Shown piece by piece: positions 58,972 through 64,000 of a stretch of 64,000 nt of DNA. Numbering within the stretch: the stretch's first letter is position 1; every line of letters starts with the position of its first letter. Position numbers and translations under genes: made by a program. The stretch is from Telopea speciosissima (taxonomy: Eukaryota; Streptophyta; Magnoliopsida; Proteales; Proteaceae): the NCBI RefSeq assembly GCF_018873765.1, contig NC_057920.1, positions 13,095,307-13,159,306 of the forward strand, written 5' to 3'. The notes under the pieces were generated by a model. It made no database searches. It worked only from the letters and a program-made list of their open reading frames with translations, and was not told the origin of the DNA.

Positions 58972-59192
58972 CATTCAATATATGGAAAAAATTTAATAAA
59001 AAAAATGTGGAAATTTGGGCTACCTGTCAACGACCATAACTAACTTCTTCCAAGTATGTCGAATTTTTTTAGCCGTTATTATCCGCTGAAATATCCACCA
59101 GAAACAGAAAATAAATTATCTATTATCCCGCTCTGTTTCTTCGCAGCCTCCACTCTACCTTTCCTTTTATACCAATGGCCATTTGATAAACG

Positions 59193-59196
<4 letters not shown>

Positions 59197-59234
<38 letters not shown>
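59197..59234 (+). repeat. (CT)n microsatellite
   Basis: 38 bases of uninterrupted CT, about 290 bp upstream of the polygalacturonase start (reads GA on the gene strand). Confidence 0.85.
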
Positions 59235-59237
<3 letters not shown>

Positions 59238-59294
59238 GGTGCACGCACCCCAAGTGCTACCCAGCCATCGGATGCACACTGGAGAGGATTTAAG

Positions 59295-59702
59295 TAGGGA
59301 TCTAAATAGATCGGATGTGATCGGAGCCGGATATTCCCTAGCTGAATACAAATACCTCTACACGGATTCGGATGCGAATCGGATTCGGATTTTCGACCAT
59401 CCGTTTACATCTCTGCCTTATGTAACCTGGACCTTCCTCCACCTAGCGGATACAAGTCACTCTCAATCCATATCTCTTAAATCATAATTCTCTTTTCATC
59501 ATATTCTAGAACCTGTTGAATCTTCAAAAACCCTCAAAATCATTATTTACTTGATGTTTTATTATTAAGTATTCAGATATTTTTTTGGACGAATTTTAAT
59601 CGGAGTATTCCGATTGTATTCCGGATATCTCTAAACGCATATGGATGTCCCTAAACGGATACAAATGCAGATTTGGATTCCGGTTATCCAATTACATCCC
59701 TA
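59295..59702. mobile_element. hAT-like MITE (reference copy of TAGGGATGTAAAT family)
   Basis: 408 bp with ends TAGGGATCTAAATAG and CCAATTACATCCCTA. Flanks GATTTAAG (59,287–59,294) and GATTTAGG (59,703–59,710) match 7 of 8. The best preserved of the three uninterrupted or interrupted copies in the window. Confidence 0.8.
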
Positions 59703-59807
59703 GATTTAGGTTTGAATTAGAGGACAAACTTAGAGATTCAACTCTCTTTGGGCAAGGCAAAGAACTCATAAGAGTTGCAAAATGATCGACGTGTCCCCAG
59801 GGATTTC

Positions 59808-60075
59808 CGCATTTCCATGGGAGCACAATAGTCATTTCGCACGGCTCTGTGTCTGGGCATAGGGCCCATGCACCGCATGCAACCAGGTAGCGTTCTTTTT
59901 CTCATATTTTATATATGGGATAACGTTCTCTGCATTGGGGGCGCAGGGTGCACCCAAACACATGGGGGGTGGGCAAAATGACCGACCCGCCCATTGGATG
60001 ACCCTAACCCTGCCCATGTCCTATGCCCCATGTGTCACAGTGTAGCCTGCGCCCAAATGCGCTCCCGGATATAGA
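59808..60075. repeat. Two adjoining foldback-type fragments
   Basis: 59,808–59,915 matches one arm of family C (TCATTTCGCACGGCTCTGTG, GCATGCAACCAGGTAGCG). 59,925–60,075 has inverted GGATAACGTTCTCTGCATTG / CCCGGATATAGAATGTGCG and GGGGGCGCAGGGTGCACCC / GTGTAGCCTGCGCCC pairs, as at 51,915–52,075. Confidence 0.5.
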
Positions 60076-60592
60076 ATGTGCGCCCTTTATATATACATGA
60101 TCAAGTGTCTTTGAGAATGTGCATTTTAATTATCATAATTTCTTATGAACTTTACTCTTGAGACGCATCAGTACATATGTGATCATTGGAAGTGTGGGGT
60201 GGAGGAGTTTGGTTGGGAGATAGGAGAGGTGAGTTGAAAGGGAATAGAAAAATTGAAAGGAAAAATATTTACAAATTGTGGATTTAGTTTTGGGAATTGG
60301 AGAAAGAAAAAGAATGTGGGAAGACAACTGGACTGGGTGGGACTGATATTGCTGTAATATGTCCTAATTTATACTAAGGAGTGAATGTTGCTGCTATCTC
60401 TTCATATTTGAAGAGAAAGGGGGCAGGGTGCCATGGAGTTCATTTGGGGAGATATCTTTCTCAATTAGCAACAACTATAAGAATGAAATGGTTGGAACTA
60501 TTTCTACAAGATTTTTATTGATTCAGGTTCCAAAGCCAATGAGAAGGTGGAGACTTATAAGATCTGGTTCTTTTTTAGTTAATACACATCAC
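60076..60592. other. Intergenic DNA, no gene seen
   Basis: Only short open frames without family resemblance. Confidence 0.45.
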
Positions 60593-60789
60593 GACAACAA
60601 TAATTCAGTCTTATCCCAATTAGATGGGGTTGATAGTCGACTACATCTAGCCATGTGTTTTTTAGGCTGTGTTTGGTACGCATTCTTGGAATATATTCTA
60701 GGTCGATTTTGCATTCTCGGGTGACAAAAATAGTTGTTTTTATCGTTCGACAATGAGAAATCGACTAAGAATGCATACCAAACACAGCC
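60593..60789. mobile_element. RTE 3'-end retroposon with adjoining PIF-like MITE
   Basis: 60,593–60,664 carries the RTE tail signature TCTTATCCCAATTAGATGGGG. 60,665–60,789 is a 125-bp PIF-like MITE (GGCTGTGTTTGGTACGCATT … CATACCAAACACAGCC) flanked by TTA on both sides. The pair is bracketed by TAGTTAATACACATCA and TAGTTAAAACACATCA, a 15/16 direct repeat fitting a retroposon target duplication, so the MITE went into the retroposon. Confidence 0.65.
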
Positions 60790-60809
60790 TTAGTTAAAAC
60801 ACATCATTA

Positions 60810-61740
60810 TGACTTAAACTCGAATAGAGCTGTTCCTTCATGTATAAGGATGCTGCAAAGTATAATTGGGCTATGGTGAGAGTGAATTCAAAGTGATGAA
60901 AATGTTAGGTTTTCGGACGAGTTTAAGAATATTATCACATATTAATGGGAATAAAAAATTTTCTACCCAAAAAAATATATCTATATCTACTTTCCTCGAC
61001 GCATACTAACTGAATGTTAAATCAATTATTGAAATCTAAAAAGGCATTAAGCACAAGAACACATCACATAATTTAGTAATTTGTGTACTATAGGGCTGGA
61101 TCTAGTTCATAAAATTTATCAAGTAAAATTGTTCTGAATTCTCATATTGTAAGGAGAAAATTATGATATACAGGTCTTTTTTAGTATGTAGGAAACCATA
61201 TAATAGGGTGAGTAAAGAATAAAAACTAATTTTCTGATATGTGATTGGACTATGAAGCTCACATAATTTTTGAGATTAGAAATTTTATTAAGGGAATAGA
61301 TCATCTCACACTCTGTGCTTTAGAAGATTTGAATTATTTCCAATAGGAATCAAGGTTTCCTTCTTAAATGTCAAGTTTGAGGCATATTGATTTTGATCAC
61401 ATAGCAAAATAAGGCTTTAAATGTCCATTACAAATACAACTTTTGTGGGAATAGTTAAAACAAATGATTGGCTAAAATAGAGAGGGGAAATGCCAATATA
61501 AGGGGGTCTAAGGTTTAGTTTGGCTTTGAAATATGAAAGTTATCGATCCAAATAGTACTCGATAAATCAATTATGCAACGGTTGAAGTTGCCACATCAAT
61601 TCCATGTGGTAAAAACTGGTCCATCTGTCGTAATTGGAGCTGTGAATCTCACCCATGGAAACCTCTCGGAACCACCTGTCATGTGTCATAGCCTGCAATC
61701 ATTTTTCAAATCTATTATTTTCATGTATCGTAGAAAGTAA
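60810..61740. other. AT-rich intergenic DNA, no gene seen
   Basis: No coding, repeat or RNA signal that I can support. Confidence 0.5.
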
Positions 61741-61744
61741 AAAG

Positions 61745-61896
61745 GACCGAGTTTCCCTCCATCCATGGTGAATGGGATCCCATTCATAGTGGAGCAGGAG
61801 AGGGTGGGAGATGACATCACATGGGTCCTTATTGAGGTTTGTGAGCCCTAAGACGGTGGATGAACTGTCCTCTATGGGTGGAGGAAAACTTTGCCC
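61745..61896. mobile_element. Foldback element family D
   Basis: Ends GACCGAGTTTCCCTCCATCC and GGGTGGAGGAAAACTTTGCC form an inverted pair. Same family as 23,631–23,773. Confidence 0.6.
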
Positions 61897-61921
61897 AAGT
61901 AAAAATATATGCATTTGATAT

Positions 61922-62013
61922 ATATGAAGAAAGTGAATCATGCAACAATGGCATGCCACTATGACACGTCAATTTGGAACCTAAATTGATATACATGAAG
62001 AAAGTGAATCATG
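61922..62013 (+). repeat. Short direct repeat ATGAAGAAAGTGAATCATGC
   Basis: The 26-bp block starting ATGAAGAAAGTGAATCATGC and running to AACAATG occurs at about 61,924 and 61,995, 71 bp apart, in the far upstream region of the aminoacylase gene. Confidence 0.7.
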
Positions 62014-62105
62014 CAACAATGCTTTGTTTCTATATATGCCTATATAATAGTCAATAGTAGTTCCCTTAATTGACATAATAACAACGATTAATCCAAAGAT
62101 ACACT

Positions 62106-62176
62106 TCCGTCACTTGGTATGTATTCTAATTTGATTTCGTATTCTTGAAAGATAAAAGTAGTTATCAAACACAGCC
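62106..62176. mobile_element. Remnant of PIF-like MITE
   Basis: CTTGGTATGTATTCTAATTTGATTTCGTATTC and GTAGTTATCAAACACAGCC correspond to the family at 60,665–60,789 with the middle and left end eroded. Confidence 0.45.
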
Positions 62177-62554
62177 TAGCTAGTGGCTAGTGCGTTCAAT
62201 CAGCTCAGCCGTTGGATGTTCATTGGACACTTTCTAATGCGTATGCCTGAGAGGATCCGATCCATGTGGGTGTGAACATGATTCGTCACGGGTCCCCTAA
62301 CAAACAAATTTTTTTTGGTAAGAACAAACAAATTTTCGAGTGCATGGTTTCGCGCCGGAATCCTCCAACCAGAATGGTGGAATCCACCTTTGTTCTGTTC
62401 CATGCCGTTTTGCCTGGGTTTGAACTTTGGAACTCTATCAGATTCAGAAGAGCCAATTGATTCTTATTCTTTGAGAGGAGTTCAGCTCTTATTAAAGACT
62501 GGAGTAGAGTGCCACTTCACTACTCTAACTGATCTTCTCTCTTGAAAAAAAAAA

Positions 62555-64000
62555 ATGGAGGGAATTTATGGAACTTGCTCTCCCTCCTCAGTTCCACGTT
62601 TTCTAATTTCCCTTCTATTTTTCTTCTTATTCACATCGACAGTAGTAGTTTTTTCGTTGCCAGAAGATTCTTCGGAGATAATCTCCAGATTCCAACAGTA
62701 TCTTCAAATTAACACAGCTCAACCTAACCCTGACTACTCTGCAGCTGCCGATTTCATCTTCTCTCAAGCCAAAACCATTGGCCTCGAATCGCAATCCCTT
62801 GAGTTCGTCAAGGGCATGCCTGTCGTTCTTGTCAAATGGCCTGGTACAAACCCTGATCTCTCTTCTATTCTCCTTAATTCGCACATGGATGTGGTAGCTG
62901 CCGAGCACCATAAATGGATTCACCCTCCTTTCGATGCTCACGTCGATCAAGCCGGAGATATCTATGCCAGAGGATCGCAGGACATGAAGTGTGTTGGGAT
63001 GCAATACCTGGAAGCCATACGCGGATTGAAGAACTCTGGGTTCCAGCCGGTTAGGACTGTTTACGTTTCGTTCGTTCCAGACGAGGAGATAGGCGGCCAT
63101 GATGGGGCTGAGAAATTAGCTGAATCGGAAGAATTCCAGAAAATGAATGTTGGAATACTTCTTGATGAAGGTAAGATCAGTTCTAATTCGAACTCCGAAG
63201 TAGTTTGATTTTCAGAATTGTTGTTCACTTATATGGTTTGGAACTCTGACAGGAATCGCATCACCAAATGAAAATTACCGTGTTTTCTTTGCGGAGAGGT
63301 GCCCTTGGTGGCTTGTGATTAAGGCTACTGGTTCTCCTGGTCATGGGTCAAAACTTTATGACAATAGTGCAGTGGAGAACCTAATGAAGAGCCTTGAGAG
63401 TGTGAGGAGGTTCCGGGCTTCCCAATTTGACTTGGTGAAGGCGGGTTTGAAGGAAGAAGGTGAAGTTATTTCAGTGAATATGGCTTTCTTGAAGGCTGGC
63501 ACGCCATCTCCAACAGTAAGCTCTTGTATTAGTAATCAGAGTCTATTTCTGATTGGAATCTTTAGTTTAATTTCCATATATAACTTTCAAATTGTAAAGA
63601 ATTCTTATAGGTTGAAAGACTATATTGATTCCAGACCAAGAGCTCATTAGAAGTTTCAAACATAACTTGAGATGGTTTGAGATCCCATCAAATGGATATT
63701 GGCATAGGTTCATTAGTGCATAGAATTCAAATTTGATTTAGAAACATGCAAATCCAATTGAATTGGAACACATGATATCCTATTTAGTTCGATGAACTTC
63801 AAATTCAATTCCGTCGTGGTAGTCATTAACTGGTTACTGTATTATCTAAAGCAAATTTTGAATTCTATGTCTCTTTGGTGATATGTGGTTGGTTTTTAGT
63901 ACAAGCTTTGTTGTCTATGTAGTTATCTCAACTGGTGTTTTTCAGGTATGCCTTTCTGATGTAACTTCCATATTCCTTCTGTCAGGGGTTCGTTATGAAT
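62555..64000 (+). CDS. Aminoacylase-1-like M20 amidohydrolase (5' part)
   Basis: Zinc enzyme of the M20 family expected to release L-amino acids from N-acyl amino acids. Exon 1 62,555–63,170, exon 2 63,253–63,515, exon 3 from 63,986 (GFVMN…), continuing past the window edge; junctions are GT–AG and in frame, 298 residues visible. The N-terminus has a hydrophobic segment (LISLLFFFLFTSTVVVFSLP), suggesting a secretory or ER form. Metal and catalytic residues lie in HMDVV (H110, D112), GSQDMKC (D143) and VPDEEIGG (E177, E178). GSPGHGS (H236) belongs to the dimerisation/lid part. The start is the ATG after a 10-A run; no other ATG lies upstream in frame before the hydrophobic core. Full plant homologues are about 430 residues, so roughly the last third is missing by truncation of the window, not by mutation. 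Confidence 0.92.

Noticed and set aside
58681..58974. ATG at 58,974 as polygalacturonase start
   Set aside because: It overlaps the TATATAAAT box and adds a charged stretch before the signal peptide; the ATG at 58,908 gives a normal signal peptide start.

Overview
This window is nuclear DNA from a flowering plant. The evidence is multi-exon genes with GT–AG introns, plant families (PHT1 phosphate transporter, GH28 polygalacturonase, plant DUF89 phosphatase, aminoacylase-1-like M20 amidohydrolase), AT-rich intergenic DNA, and dense Copia, CACTA, MULE, hAT, PIF/Harbinger and RTE sequences. The very repeat-rich spacing suggests a medium or large genome. I cannot name the species. Nothing prokaryotic is present: no operons, CRISPR arrays, rRNA or clear tRNA genes.

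Layout. (1) 1–21,830, minus strand: a tandem pair of DUF89 metal-dependent phosphatase genes. Copy 1 (1–7766) runs off the left edge within its eleventh exon. Copy 2 (13,211–21,826) has intact exons 2–12, but its nearest exon 1 is decapitated. A complete, diverged exon 1 lies 3.3 kb further upstream. Between the copies sits a Pack-MULE-like element (7854–9668) with an exact 9-bp target duplication, carrying a broken UGT91-type glycosyltransferase fragment. (2) 22–35 kb: gene-free and made of nested mobile elements. These are a decayed Copia element (24,412–29,551) with a 1.46-kb solo LTR inside its integrase, two abutting long-TIR elements (31,042–33,823) and hAT-like elements. (3) 35,846–39,454, minus: a complete two-exon PHT1 phosphate transporter. 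(4) 40–54 kb: repeats, including a three-layer nest at 41.7–46.7 kb (possible TIR element with exon-like pieces, CACTA-like element, solo LTR), GC-rich hairpin elements and a hAT MITE family. (5) 55,085–58,908, minus: a complete six-exon secreted polygalacturonase, with one probable GC–AG intron and a 1.5-kb intron swollen by a solo LTR, a foldback element and a SINE. (6) 62,555–64,000, plus: the first 2.3 exons of an aminoacylase-1-like amidohydrolase, cut by the right edge.

The genes do not form a shared pathway: CoA-metabolite clean-up, phosphate uptake, pectin degradation and N-acyl-amino-acid hydrolysis are unrelated neighbours. The more unusual content is structural: the DUF89 duplication with its exon-1 rearrangement, the gene-fragment-carrying MULE in copy 1's promoter, and several families of short hairpin-forming elements. 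Exon boundaries were worked out by hand from reading frame, splice consensus and family knowledge. No database search was run.
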